10,756 nucleotides of DNA, taken from the NCBI GenBank assembly GCA_964613675.1, contig CAZTIH010000088.1, positions 1-10,756 on the forward strand, given 5' to 3'. Made by a program: the position numbers and the translations under genes. The notes under the pieces were generated by a model. That model was not told the DNA's origin. It was given only the letters and a program-made list of their open reading frames with translations, and searched no databases. Below, one piece after another: positions 1 to 6,960 of the stretch. The DNA is from DAIUCA01 sp964613675. Lineage in GTDB: Bacteria > Pseudomonadota > Gammaproteobacteria > Competibacterales > Competibacteraceae. How positions within the stretch are numbered: position 1 is the first letter of the stretch; each line of letters opens with the position of its first letter.

Positions 1-268
1 GGGGCACCCGATCTCCCCCGATAAAATCTCGGTTGCCGGGATGCACGATCTGCCGTTTGCCGCCTGGCCCATGATTGAAGACCGGTTCAGACAAATCCCG
101 CGAGGGGATGGTCACTTTTTCGCCACTCGCCACATCTTTAATCGAACGTCCAGACATGGCGTCCGTGACGGCGCGTTTTAACTGTTGTTTGAAGCGCCGA
201 ATAAACCGTTGACGATTAACGGCGCTCTTGTTTTTTCCATCTAATCGACGGTCGATAAAGTGAGACAT
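1..268 (-). CDS. yeaH: YeaH/YhbH family protein (DUF444), N-terminal part, cut by window edge
   Basis: Eighty-nine codons are present; the gene continues beyond base 1. The protein begins MSHFIDRRLDGKNKSAVNRQ and continues with a basic RQRFIRRFKQQLKR stretch, the ISEP-like motif LSEPVF (about residues 66-71) and an HPGNRDF motif near residues 79-85, all matching the start of E. coli YeaH as I remember it. Full-length family members are roughly 420-430 residues and carry a C-terminal von Willebrand A-like fold, which is not in view. The gene lies 71 nt after prkA on the same strand, the usual prkA-yeaH order, often followed by a SpoVR/YcgB gene; that third gene cannot be seen here. The biochemical role of YeaH is not settled; it is tied by context and expression to the PrkA kinase in stationary phase and nitrogen starvation. 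No strong Shine-Dalgarno sequence precedes the ATG, so the start rests on homology. Confidence 0.9.
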   Translation of the reverse strand, partial: MSHFIDRRLDGKNKSAVNRQRFIRRFKQQLKRAVTDAMSGRSIKDVASGEKVTIPSRDLSEPVFNHGPGGKRQIVHPGNRDFIGGDRVP

Positions 269-339
269 AGCGTAATCGGCTCGTGAAGTGCGCTCGACAA
301 GAAGCGTCAAAAAAGTGAATGAGAATAGGAAATGATCGT

Positions 340-2262
340 TTAAGAAGCTTTACGGACGCGTAAATACCATTCTGAAAGCAGCTTCACCTGTTTGCGTGTG
401 TAGCCTTTTGCCACCATCCGATTGACAAAATCTTCGTGCTTTTTCAGCTCATCAGAAGAGGCTTTCGCACTAAACGAGATGACGGGAAGCAATTCTTCAG
501 TGCTGGAAAACATTTTTTTCTCGATCACCGTCCGCAACTTCTCATAACTCGTCCAGGTCGGGTTACGGCTATTGTTATTGGCCCGTGCCCGCAGCACAAA
601 GTTGACGATTTCGTTGCGAAAATCCTTGGGATTAGAAATGCCTGCGGGCTTTTCGATTTTCTCTAATTCGGTATTCAGCGCCCCTCGGTCGAAAAATTCG
701 CCAGTGTCTGGATCGCGATACTCTTGATCTTGAATCCAGAAGTCGGCGTAAGTGACATAACGGTCGAAGATGTTCTGCCCGTATTCCGAATAAGATTCCA
801 GATAGGCCGTTTGCAGCTCTTTTCCGATAAATTCGGCGTAACGGGGCGCGAGATGACCCTTGATAAAGCTGCGGTACTTTTCTTCGACTTCACCGGGAAA
901 CTGTTCGCGCTCGATTTGGCGTTCCAAAACATACAGCAGATGAACTGGATTCGCGGCGACTTCTGAATGATCGAAGTTAAAGACCTGCGATAGAATTTTG
1001 AAGGCGAAACGAGTCGAAATCCCCGTCATGCCCTCATCAACGCCCGCATAGTCGCGATATTCTTGAATCGACTTCGCTTTGGGATCGGTATCCTTTAAGT
1101 TTTCCCCGTCGTAAACGCGCATTTTTGAGAAGAGATTAGAATTTTCGGTTTCTTTGAGACGCGATAACACGGAAAATTGTGCCAACATCTCCAAAGTCCC
1201 CGGTGCACAAGGCGCTTGTCGTAACGAACTGCTTTGCAAAAGTTTTTGGTAAATATTGACTTCTTCCGTGACGCGCAAACAGTACGGGACTTTGACGATA
1301 TACACGCGGTCGATAAAGGCTTCGTTGTTCTTATTATTCTTAAACGCCTGCCATTCCGATTCGTTGGAGTGCGCCAAAATCAACCCGTCGAAAGGCAATG
1401 CGGAAATTCCCTCGGTTCCCTTGTAATTGCCCTCTTGGGTCGCGGTTAACAGCGGGTGCAGCACCTTAATCGGCGCCTTAAACATCTCCACAAACTCTAA
1501 AATGCCGCGATTCGCTAAACACAAACCGCCCGAATAACTGTAAGCATCTGGATCGTTCTGCGCGAACCGTTCGAGTTGGCGAATATCGACTTTCCCCACC
1601 AAAGACGAAATGTCTTGATTGTTCTCATCGCCCGGTTCGGTTTTCGACACCGCGATCTGCTTGAGCACTGACGGATAAATCTTAACGACCTTAAATCGCG
1701 TGATGTCGCCGTTGTATTCCTCCAACCGTTTCACCGCCCACGGGGACATAATGGTCGTCAGATAGCGGCGCGGAATCCCATAATCGTCCTCCAAAATGGG
1801 GCCATCTTCGTTCACATCGAATAGCCCCAACGGCGACTCGTTAACGGGTGACCCTTGAATGGCATAAAACGGAATCTTCTCAATTAACGACTTCAGACAT
1901 TCTGCTAAAGACGACTTTCCGCCCCCTACAGGGCCTAAGAGATACAAAATTTGTTTCTTTTCTTCCAACCCTTGCGCCGAGTGTTTCAGATAAGACACGA
2001 TCTGTTCGATCGAATCTTCCATGCCAAAAAAGTCTTTGAAAGCGGGATAAATCTTAATGACTTTATTGGAAAAGATACGGCTTAAGCGGGGATCCAGGCG
2101 GGTGTCGATGAGTTCGGGGTCACCAATCGCCATTAACAGACGTTCTGCTGCGGTGGCATAGGCGCTTTTGTCATTCTTGCAAATATCCAAATACTCTTGC
2201 AGCGAGTAGACCTCCTCACGACTGGCTTCGTAACGCGAGGTGTAACGTTCAAAAATACTCAT
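340..2262 (-). CDS. prkA: PrkA family serine protein kinase (YeaG-like)
   Basis: This 640-aa protein is close to E. coli YeaG (about 644 aa) along its whole length. Counted from the chosen ATG, the AAA-type PrkA domain contains the P-loop GPVGGGKSS at about 110-118, GDENNQDIS near 211-219, a Walker B-like stretch ILEFVEMFKAP near 254-264, ATQEGNY at 274-280 and HSNESEW at 298-304. The C-terminal PrkA domain follows, with the conserved EYRDYAGVDEGM, YSEYGQNIFDRYVTYADFW and FRNEIVNFVLRARA stretches, and the protein ends WYLRVRKAS. It lacks about four residues after the P-loop region that YeaG has, which explains the length difference. PrkA proteins are cytoplasmic kinases linked to stationary phase and nutrient stress; in E. 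coli the gene is under stress and nitrogen control. The frame extends 10 codons further up to a TTG at 2292, but the ATG at 2262 aligns with YeaG and has a good ribosome-binding site. The neighbouring yeaH gene follows 71 nt downstream. No key motif is missing. Confidence 0.97.
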   Translation of the reverse strand: MSIFERYTSRYEASREEVYSLQEYLDICKNDKSAYATAAERLLMAIGDPELIDTRLDPRLSRIFSNKVIKIYPAFKDFFGMEDSIEQIVSYLKHSAQGLEEKKQILYLLGPVGGGKSSLAECLKSLIEKIPFYAIQGSPVNESPLGLFDVNEDGPILEDDYGIPRRYLTTIMSPWAVKRLEEYNGDITRFKVVKIYPSVLKQIAVSKTEPGDENNQDISSLVGKVDIRQLERFAQNDPDAYSYSGGLCLANRGILEFVEMFKAPIKVLHPLLTATQEGNYKGTEGISALPFDGLILAHSNESEWQAFKNNKNNEAFIDRVYIVKVPYCLRVTEEVNIYQKLLQSSSLRQAPCAPGTLEMLAQFSVLSRLKETENSNLFSKMRVYDGENLKDTDPKAKSIQEYRDYAGVDEGMTGISTRFAFKILSQVFNFDHSEVAANPVHLLYVLERQIEREQFPGEVEEKYRSFIKGHLAPRYAEFIGKELQTAYLESYSEYGQNIFDRYVTYADFWIQDQEYRDPDTGEFFDRGALNTELEKIEKPAGISNPKDFRNEIVNFVLRARANNNSRNPTWTSYEKLRTVIEKKMFSSTEELLPVISFSAKASSDELKKHEDFVNRMVAKGYTRKQVKLLSEWYLRVRKAS

Positions 2263-2271
2263 GGGACAAAT

Positions 2272-2275
2272 CTCC
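2272..2275 (-). promoter_or_regulatory. Ribosome-binding site deciding the prkA start
   Basis: GGAG on the minus strand lies 9 nt before the ATG at 2262. The alternative TTG at 2292 also has a purine-rich run (AAGGGGGG) before it, so the sequence alone does not exclude it. Homology of the MSIFERY start with E. coli YeaG decides for the ATG. Confidence 0.65.
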
Positions 2276-2310
2276 AGAAGAGGCAATTTCAACGGGTTCC
2301 CCCCTTTCAG

Positions 2311-2330
2311 ATTGGGCGGAAACGCCGAAT
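2311..2330. repeat. Imperfect inverted repeat in the prkA leader
   Basis: ATTGGGCG and CGCCGAAT pair in 7 of 8 positions around a 4-nt centre (GAAA on the plus strand). The dyad lies about 50-70 nt before the prkA ATG and is followed by the 8-bp palindrome TTCGCGAA at 2331-2338. It could be a hairpin in the 5' leader or a protein-binding dyad. The 288-nt gap between prkA and pyk holds no convincing gene, and I found no clear sigma-70 or sigma-54 promoter in it. Confidence 0.35.
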
Positions 2331-2461
2331 TTCGCGAATGGGGGACACGATGACATCAGATAGGGGATCAAGACGGAAAACATTAAGATTGACAAGCAAT
2401 TACGTACTGTTTCACTAGAATGACGACAACCCTAAAAAAGGTTTGTTTCACGGAATATCAA

Positions 2462-2486
2462 CCCGTTGCATTGTCGTGACAACGGG
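2462..2486 (-). terminator. Possible terminator hairpin after pyk
   Basis: CCCGTTG (2462-2468) and CAACGGG (2480-2486) form a perfect 7-bp stem with an 11-nt loop, 65 nt beyond the pyk stop codon. Read on the minus strand the stem is followed by TTGATATT, a weak U-rich tail. A second, overlapping hairpin TTGTC/GACAA (2471-2482) is an alternative fold. A role as terminator is inferred from position. Confidence 0.35.
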
Positions 2487-2550
2487 AAAATTATCAGGGT
2501 TGCTGCTTATTTAACTTCTGTTATTGAGCGCGAAAGTTTTGATAAAGCGA

Positions 2551-3963
2551 TTAATCCAATATTGCAATGCGCAATAGATTTGTCGCGCCAGGCGTACCAA
2601 AGGGGATCCCCGCCGTAATTACAATCCATTGCCCTCGCTGGCCAAATCCCTCGTGTAACGCCATCCGACACGCATCTTGAACCATTTCTGTTGTGTTCTC
2701 GCAGTCCTTCCCTACGACTGCGTGAATTCCCCACACCACGCTCAACCGCCGCGCGATGGTCGCACTGGGGGTCAAGGCCAAAATGGGCGAGGCGGGACGT
2801 TCTCGGGCGGCATGAAGGCCCGTTCCGCCTGAACGGGTGTAAGCCACCGTTGCCGCTATGGGAATCGTTTGTGCGACCGTCGATAGCGCCGCACAAATCG
2901 CAGCGGCTGCCGTTGCTGGGCGGTGTTTCTGCAAAGTCACATGAACGCGATAACTTTCATCATGCTCGGTTCGAGAAATAATGCGGTTCATGATCTGCAC
3001 CGCTTCTACGGGATATTTCCCCGACGCCGTCTCCGCCGACAACATCACCGCATCGGCCCCGTCATAAATGGCCGTCGCTACATCAGAAGCTTCGGCCCGC
3101 GTCGGCGTTGGATTGTAGATCATGGATTCGAGCATCTGAGTCGCGACGACCACGGGTTTACCATATTTACGGGCCTTCTTAACGATGCGCCGTTGTAAGC
3201 CCGGAACATCCTCAGGGGGCATCTCTACCCCTAAATCGCCCCGCGCCACCATCACCGCATCCGCCGCCTCCACAATAGGTTCAAGTCTTTGAATTGCCGA
3301 TGGTTTTTCGAGTTTCGCCATGACCCCTGCCCGCCCTGCCACCTTCGCTTTCAAAATCTGTACATCGTCTTCTGTCTGCACAAACGATAAAGCAATCCAA
3401 TCCACGCCCTGGGCCAATCCAAACGCTAGGTCGCGCTCATCCTTGGGGGTGATTGCGGAGAGCGGCAAGCGTGTATCTGGCACATTCACCCCCTTGCGAT
3501 CCGCCAAGACCCCGCCCACCACTACCTCCGTCACCGCCTGTTGCCCATCGCACTCGATGACCCGCAATCGCAGTTTGCCATCGTCCAATAGCAGTTCCGC
3601 ATTTGGTTGCAGGGCCTGAAAAATCTCGGGATGAGGAAGTTGTACGCGCTGGTCGTCGCCCAATTCATCTTTTAAATCAAGGCGAAAGGTTTCTCCCGCC
3701 ACCAGTTCCACCGCCCCCCCGTGTAATTGCCCCACCCGCAACTTCGGCCCCTGCAAGTCCAGCAGAATCCCTATGGGGCGACGCACGGTCTGTTCGAGTT
3801 CGCGAATCAACCGAATACGTTCGAGGTGATCGGCATGGGTTCCGTGACTGCAATTGAGTCGAAAAACATCCACACCCGCCGTAAACAGGGCTTTGAGCGC
3901 GGCAGCTTCGCTACTCACCGGACCGAGGGTGGCAACAATCTTGGCGTGGCGGTGGCGACGCAT
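2551..3963 (-). CDS. pyk: Pyruvate kinase
   Basis: The 470-aa product converts phosphoenolpyruvate and ADP to pyruvate and ATP, the last step of glycolysis, in the cytoplasm; the family is normally a homotetramer. Landmarks in order: TKIV-like start AKIVATLGP (7-14), nucleotide/substrate residues FRLNCSHG (34-41), LLDLQGPKLRVG (67-78) leading into the small B domain (about 75-165), the catalytic-site motif VMAKLEKPSA (214-223) with Lys217 and metal ligand Glu219, MVARGDLGVE (238-247) with Asp243, and TQMLESM and NPTPTRAE (275-291). The C-terminal alpha/beta domain closes with VITAG and a TNLLRI ending (448-466). Length is normal for the bacterial enzyme. The start codon lies just 2 nt after the stop of the upstream DUF3011 gene, with only a poor GGA ten bases upstream, so translation may be coupled. 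By eye it is the most GC-rich gene in the window, about 62% in two 60-base lines counted. Whether it is closer to PykA or PykF cannot be settled here. Confidence 0.97.
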   Translation of the reverse strand: MRRHRHAKIVATLGPVSSEAAALKALFTAGVDVFRLNCSHGTHADHLERIRLIRELEQTVRRPIGILLDLQGPKLRVGQLHGGAVELVAGETFRLDLKDELGDDQRVQLPHPEIFQALQPNAELLLDDGKLRLRVIECDGQQAVTEVVVGGVLADRKGVNVPDTRLPLSAITPKDERDLAFGLAQGVDWIALSFVQTEDDVQILKAKVAGRAGVMAKLEKPSAIQRLEPIVEAADAVMVARGDLGVEMPPEDVPGLQRRIVKKARKYGKPVVVATQMLESMIYNPTPTRAEASDVATAIYDGADAVMLSAETASGKYPVEAVQIMNRIISRTEHDESYRVHVTLQKHRPATAAAAICAALSTVAQTIPIAATVAYTRSGGTGLHAARERPASPILALTPSATIARRLSVVWGIHAVVGKDCENTTEMVQDACRMALHEGFGQRGQWIVITAGIPFGTPGATNLLRIAILD

Positions 3964-3965
3964 GG

Positions 3966-4775
3966 CTAATTGATCCGACGGTAACGAATGGATTCGCCGC
4001 GGCCCTCCATCGGGGCAATTCGTAACCCTTCCCCGTCGCGGGCCACAAAAAAGCGTGCCCCATCAAAGATGAATTGACCGTCGTCGTAAAAACCTTCGTA
4101 GGGGAAACCGTTAACTTCGGCGAAAACCAGACCGTTACGACGCACTTCGAGATACACATGAGCGCGTTGTGTCGGATTAAACCCCGCAAATTCACCGGCG
4201 ACCCAGCTCGGAATTCGCCGATTGGGACTAGGGCGTTGTGTGCCAGCTAAATGAGGCGGTTGAGGTGGCTGAGGGGGACGACCTTGGATCGCCGGGGGTT
4301 GAGGGGGACGACCGTGAATCGCTGGGGGCTGCGTGGGCGGAACCGCTGGCTGGGGCGTTGGGGTGTTATTGAGGGCGGCGATGGCCCCCAACAGCGCAAT
4401 TCCCGCTCCAATTGCAATAGCGGTGTCGCGATCCCGATTAGAACGGTTGTTATTTTGATTGTTATTCGAGTCGTTGCGATCCCGATCTCGATTCCGATCA
4501 CCTCGATTCTCCCGATCCGCTTGGGCTTCACGGCCCACCCGAAATTCAGCGCTACACCCGTCTTTCACCCATACGCCCCGTCGATTAAATCCCCAACTTT
4601 CGCCTTCTACACAGGGCGCCGTAGAGAGTCGCCGAACGAGGGTGACTTGGTTTTGCGTTTGCACTTCACAAAGCTGTCGGCGATTGCCTTGGCTCGAACA
4701 GGTGAGGGTACTTTGTTGAGCGAGAACGGGAAAACTCAGCGTGGTGAGTAGAATTAACGTCAATGGCGATTTCAT
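3966..4775 (-). CDS. Exported DUF3011 domain protein with Pro-rich linker
   Basis: This is a 269-aa protein of unknown function. It starts with a signal peptide (residues 1-19, likely cut after VLA before QQ). Residues 22-81 resemble the DUF3011 domain: LTC, four cysteines (26, 36, 55, 74) able to form two disulfides, VRRLSTAPC, the WGFNRRGVWV signature and GCSAEFRV. A charged Asn/Arg/Asp low-complexity stretch (about 88-117) follows, then a Gly/Ala-rich hydrophobic segment (118-136) that may sit in the membrane, then a Pro-rich linker (139-175) holding two copies of a ten-residue repeat. A compact beta-rich-looking C-terminal domain spans about 190-255 (GEFAGFN, EGFYDDGQFIF). The site of action is likely periplasm or envelope. 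The ATG has a strong GAGGAA site at 4782-4787, 6 nt upstream. The gene is directly upstream of pyk with 2 nt between them. I cannot assign a role; the DUF3011 call is from motif memory. Confidence 0.85.
   Translation of the reverse strand: MKSPLTLILLTTLSFPVLAQQSTLTCSSQGNRRQLCEVQTQNQVTLVRRLSTAPCVEGESWGFNRRGVWVKDGCSAEFRVGREAQADRENRGDRNRDRDRNDSNNNQNNNRSNRDRDTAIAIGAGIALLGAIAALNNTPTPQPAVPPTQPPAIHGRPPQPPAIQGRPPQPPQPPHLAGTQRPSPNRRIPSWVAGEFAGFNPTQRAHVYLEVRRNGLVFAEVNGFPYEGFYDDGQFIFDGARFFVARDGEGLRIAPMEGRGESIRYRRIN
4269..4328 (-). repeat. Two tandem 30-bp units in the Pro-rich linker
   Basis: Units 4269-4298 and 4299-4328 match at 26 of 30 bases and encode PPAIQGRPPQ and PPAIHGRPPQ. Fragments of the same theme (PPTQ, PPQPP) flank them. 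This looks like simple in-frame expansion of a linker. Confidence 0.85.
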
Positions 4776-4796
4776 CGGACATTCCTCATGAGTGAA

Positions 4797-4825
4797 AATA
4801 AACCTTACACCCCGATTTAAAACAA
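4797..4825 (-). promoter_or_regulatory. Candidate promoter for the DUF3011-pyk unit
   Basis: On the minus strand TTGTTT (4820-4825) and TTTATT (4797-4802) are separated by 17 nt, matching the sigma-70 -35 and -10 boxes at 3 and 4 of 6 positions. It would start transcription near 4790, leaving a very short leader that still contains the GAGGAA ribosome site. The match is weak; position between two divergent genes is the main support. Confidence 0.3.
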
Positions 4826-4858
4826 CGCCGTTAAACTGAAAATGATTTTGAGTGGGTT

Positions 4859-4862
4859 GGAG
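4859..4862 (+). promoter_or_regulatory. Ribosome-binding site deciding the start at 4872
   Basis: GGAG lies 9 nt before the ATG at 4872. The earlier in-frame ATG at 4842 has no purine-rich site before it, and the residues it would add precede a normal signal peptide start. Confidence 0.7.
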
Positions 4863-4871
4863 AAAATTATT

Positions 4872-5282
4872 ATGTCTTTCAAGTGGCTCTGGCTGGTGGG
4901 GTTGAGCCTATTGCTGATGGGCGATGGGGCAACCAGCGAACTGGGCAAATTAGTCGGTCGTTATCCCCGCGAGGTGAAGTTGTGGGAAAGCGAACCGCTG
5001 AAAAGCCGTTTACAGACGTTATTGGGTCAACGTGCAGAATTATTGCGACGCAATATGGAAGTTGAAGGGCCGATACAGCATGAGGGGCCGCTGTATTTCG
5101 TCATGGGCAATCGTCCTCATTACGGTGGTGAGGAAGCGGCCATTATAGCGATTGATGAGCGAGCAGATGTCATACATGTCTGGTTGTTATCAGGAGGTCG
5201 TCTCGACTATTACGCCGATGGCAGAAGCGATCTACCGATGCCTACAGACATCGAAATGATGTTGAGTGACTGGGAACAGTAA
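4872..5282 (+). CDS. Small exported protein of unknown function
   Basis: The only plus-strand gene encodes 136 residues. It begins MSFKWLWLVGLSLLLMGDGA, which reads as a signal peptide likely cut around residue 20, leaving a mature periplasmic protein of about 116 residues. Features of the mature part are KLVGRYPREVKLWESEPLK (26-44), a helix with GQRAELLRRNMEVEGP (52-67), LYFVMGNRPHYGGEEAA (74-90) and a beta-like VIHVWLLSGGRLDYY (100-114), ending in an acidic SDWEQ. There are no cysteines and no metal motif. I have a sense of similar uncharacterised gammaproteobacterial proteins but cannot name a family. The gene is divergent from the DUF3011-pyk unit (96 nt between starts) and converges on the fumarase gene (83 nt between stops), so it is probably transcribed alone. 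No function is proposed. Confidence 0.75.
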   Translation: MSFKWLWLVGLSLLLMGDGATSELGKLVGRYPREVKLWESEPLKSRLQTLLGQRAELLRRNMEVEGPIQHEGPLYFVMGNRPHYGGEEAAIIAIDERADVIHVWLLSGGRLDYYADGRSDLPMPTDIEMMLSDWEQ

Positions 5283-5296
5283 GGTGGCTTTTTGGG

Positions 5297-5355
5297 CACT
5301 CGAATGAGGGTCGCCGAAATAATAAAATCAACTTATTTAGGCGACCGAATGAGTG
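5297..5355. repeat. Long stem-loop between convergent genes
   Basis: GGTCGCC (5309-5315) pairs perfectly with GGCGACC (5340-5346); inside it, after one mismatch, AAATAA (5317-5322) pairs with TTATTT (5333-5338), leaving a 10-nt loop. Outside, CACTC (5297-5301) can pair with GAGTG (5351-5355), and the octamer CGAATGAG occurs directly repeated at 5301-5308 and 5346-5353. The element occupies most of the gap between the stops at 5282 and 5366. It may act as a bidirectional terminator, but there is no clear T-tract on either side, so it could instead be a REP-like intergenic palindrome. Confidence 0.6.
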
Positions 5356-5365
5356 AATGTAGAGA

Positions 5366-6880
5366 TTAAACGACCGTGACGGGAATTTTTCCGATCTTTC
5401 CGCGCCATTCAGCGGGGCCAGTGTTGTGAACGGAAATGCCTTTTGCATCGACGGCGACCGTCACGGGCATATCGACGACCTCAAATTCGTAAATCGCTTC
5501 CATCCCCAAATCCTCAAATGCCACGATTTTTGCGGCTTTAATGGCTTTGGAAACCAAATAAGCGGCCCCTCCCACCGCCATCAAGTACACCGCGCCATGA
5601 TCTTTAATGGCTTCGATGGCAAGTGGCCCGCGTTCTGCTTTGCCAACCATTCCCAAAAGCCCTGTAGTTTCAAGCATTTGGCGCGTGAATTTATCCATGC
5701 GAGTTGCCGTGGTTGGGCCGGCTGGACCGACAACCTCATCGCGTACCGGATCCACGGGGCCGACGTAGTAAATAAACCGATTGGTGAAATCGACGGGTAA
5801 TGCTTCCCCCCGCGTCAGCATGTCTGTCATGCGCTTGTGCGCCGCATCGCGACCGGTTAATAGTTTTCCGTTTAATAAAATGACATCACCGGGTTGCCAA
5901 GTTGCGACCTCTTCTTTAGTCACACTTTCCAGAAAGACACGCTTACCTTGACTGGTGTCGTAAGTTAATTGCGGCCAAATGTCTAAATTGGGCACTTCAA
6001 GTTGCGCAGGGCCTTTGCCATTGAGCACAAAATGCACGTGACGGGTAGCAGCACAGTTGGGAATCATGGCGACCGGCAGGCTAGCTGCATGTGTCGGATA
6101 GTCTTTAATTTTCACATCCAGAACCGTCGTCAATCCGCCTAAACCTTGAGCACCGATCCCCAAAGCGTTGACTTTTTCATATAGCTCAAGGCGCAGTTCC
6201 TCGATGCGATTTTGCGGGCCACGCTGCATAAGTTCTTGAATATCAATGGGTTCCATGAGGGATTCTTTGGCCATTACCATCGCTTTTTCTGCTGTGCCCC
6301 CAATCCCTATCCCCAACATTCCGGGGGGACACCATCCCGCCCCCATCGTTGGAACGGTCTTCAGAACCCAATCGACAATTGAATCAGACGGATTAAGCAT
6401 GACGAACTTCGATTTATTCTCTGATCCACCTCCTTTAGCCGCTACATGCACTTCTACTTCATCTCCTGGGACAATTTCGTAGTGAATGACGGCGGGGGTG
6501 TTGTCTTTAGTGTTTTTGCGGGCACCGGCGGGATCGCTAAGAATTGAGGCACGCAGCTTATTGTCGGGGTGCAAATAAGCCTGCCGAACCCCCTCGTTCA
6601 CCATCGCTTCAACGCTCAGAGTCGCGTCCCAACGAACATTCATCCCGACTTTCAGAAAGACCGTCACGATACCGGTATCTTGACAGAGCGGGCGGTGACC
6701 TTCGGCACACATTCTGGAGTTAATCAGAATCTGCGCCATGGCATCTTTAGAAGCGGGTGATTGTTCCATTTCATAGGCTTTTGCGAGGTTCTGAATGTAA
6801 TCTACAGGGTGGTAATAGCTAATAAATTGCAGACTGTCGGCGATGGATTGGATGAAATCGGTTTGGCGGATGATCGTCAT
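5366..6880 (-). CDS. Fumarate hydratase class I (iron-sulfur, single chain)
   Basis: The 504-aa enzyme interconverts fumarate and L-malate in the citric acid cycle, in the cytoplasm. The N-terminal (TtdA-like) part carries RPLCQDTGIV with Cys66, NKSKFVMLNPSDSIVDWV (155-172), GAGWCPPGMLGIGIGGT (180-196) with Cys184, and IPNCAATRHVHF (273-284) with Cys276; these three cysteines fit the ligands of the labile [4Fe-4S] cluster. The C-terminal (TtdB-like) part has the GRDAAHKR motif (343-350), YYVGPVDP (371-378), GPAGPTTATRMDKF (385-398) and DHGAVYLMAVGGAAYL (427-442). It resembles the roughly 505-aa class I type rather than the longer E. coli FumA. Tartrate dehydratase is a related alternative but is usually two-subunit. 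The frame extends five codons to a TTG at 6895, which falls inside the ribosome-binding sequence, so the ATG is preferred. It stands alone between a convergent gene and the upstream eamA-type gene. Confidence 0.95.
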   Translation of the reverse strand: MTIIRQTDFIQSIADSLQFISYYHPVDYIQNLAKAYEMEQSPASKDAMAQILINSRMCAEGHRPLCQDTGIVTVFLKVGMNVRWDATLSVEAMVNEGVRQAYLHPDNKLRASILSDPAGARKNTKDNTPAVIHYEIVPGDEVEVHVAAKGGGSENKSKFVMLNPSDSIVDWVLKTVPTMGAGWCPPGMLGIGIGGTAEKAMVMAKESLMEPIDIQELMQRGPQNRIEELRLELYEKVNALGIGAQGLGGLTTVLDVKIKDYPTHAASLPVAMIPNCAATRHVHFVLNGKGPAQLEVPNLDIWPQLTYDTSQGKRVFLESVTKEEVATWQPGDVILLNGKLLTGRDAAHKRMTDMLTRGEALPVDFTNRFIYYVGPVDPVRDEVVGPAGPTTATRMDKFTRQMLETTGLLGMVGKAERGPLAIEAIKDHGAVYLMAVGGAAYLVSKAIKAAKIVAFEDLGMEAIYEFEVVDMPVTVAVDAKGISVHNTGPAEWRGKIGKIPVTVV

Positions 6881-6888
6881 GGTTATTT

Positions 6889-6893
6889 TCCCC
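6889..6893 (-). promoter_or_regulatory. Ribosome-binding site deciding the fumarase start
   Basis: GGGGA on the minus strand lies 8 nt before the ATG at 6880. The upstream TTG at 6895 would run into this site and has no better one before it. Confidence 0.55.
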
Positions 6894-6910
6894 AAGGGTT
6901 GACATTAAAG

Positions 6911-6919
6911 ATCATAACA
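6911..6919 (-). promoter_or_regulatory. Candidate extended -10 promoter of the fumarase gene
   Basis: The minus strand reads TGT followed by TATGAT, an extended -10 element with 5 of 6 matches in the -10 hexamer. No good -35 box is seen, as is usual for extended -10 promoters. Transcription would begin near 6904, giving a leader of about 24 nt before the ATG at 6880. Confidence 0.45.
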
Positions 6920-6960
6920 AGGCTTAGACCACAAATAAATCGCGGCTAATAAAAGGGTGA

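Noticed and set aside
2263..2292. Longer PrkA with a TTG start and ten extra residues
   Set aside because: The E. coli homologue begins at the internal Met, and the extra codons contain that Met's ribosome-binding site.
2507..2896. A 129-codon frame overlapping the 3' end of pyk
   Set aside because: It overlaps the conserved pyruvate kinase C-terminus in another frame and has an Arg/Gly-rich, non-protein-like composition.
4421..4520. Repeated CGATCCCGAT-like motifs suggesting a repeat array
   Set aside because: They are codons of the Arg/Asp run in the DUF3011 protein, with irregular spacing and no spacer-repeat pattern; not a CRISPR.
4251..4751. A 166-codon open frame on the plus strand opposite the DUF3011 gene
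   Set aside because: Its Arg/Ile-rich content is the reverse complement of the low-complexity linker; the minus-strand gene has signal peptide, ribosome site and domain support.
5283..5365. A classical intrinsic terminator for the two convergent genes
   Set aside because: The stem is strong, but neither strand has a T-tract directly after it; kept as a stem-loop of uncertain role.
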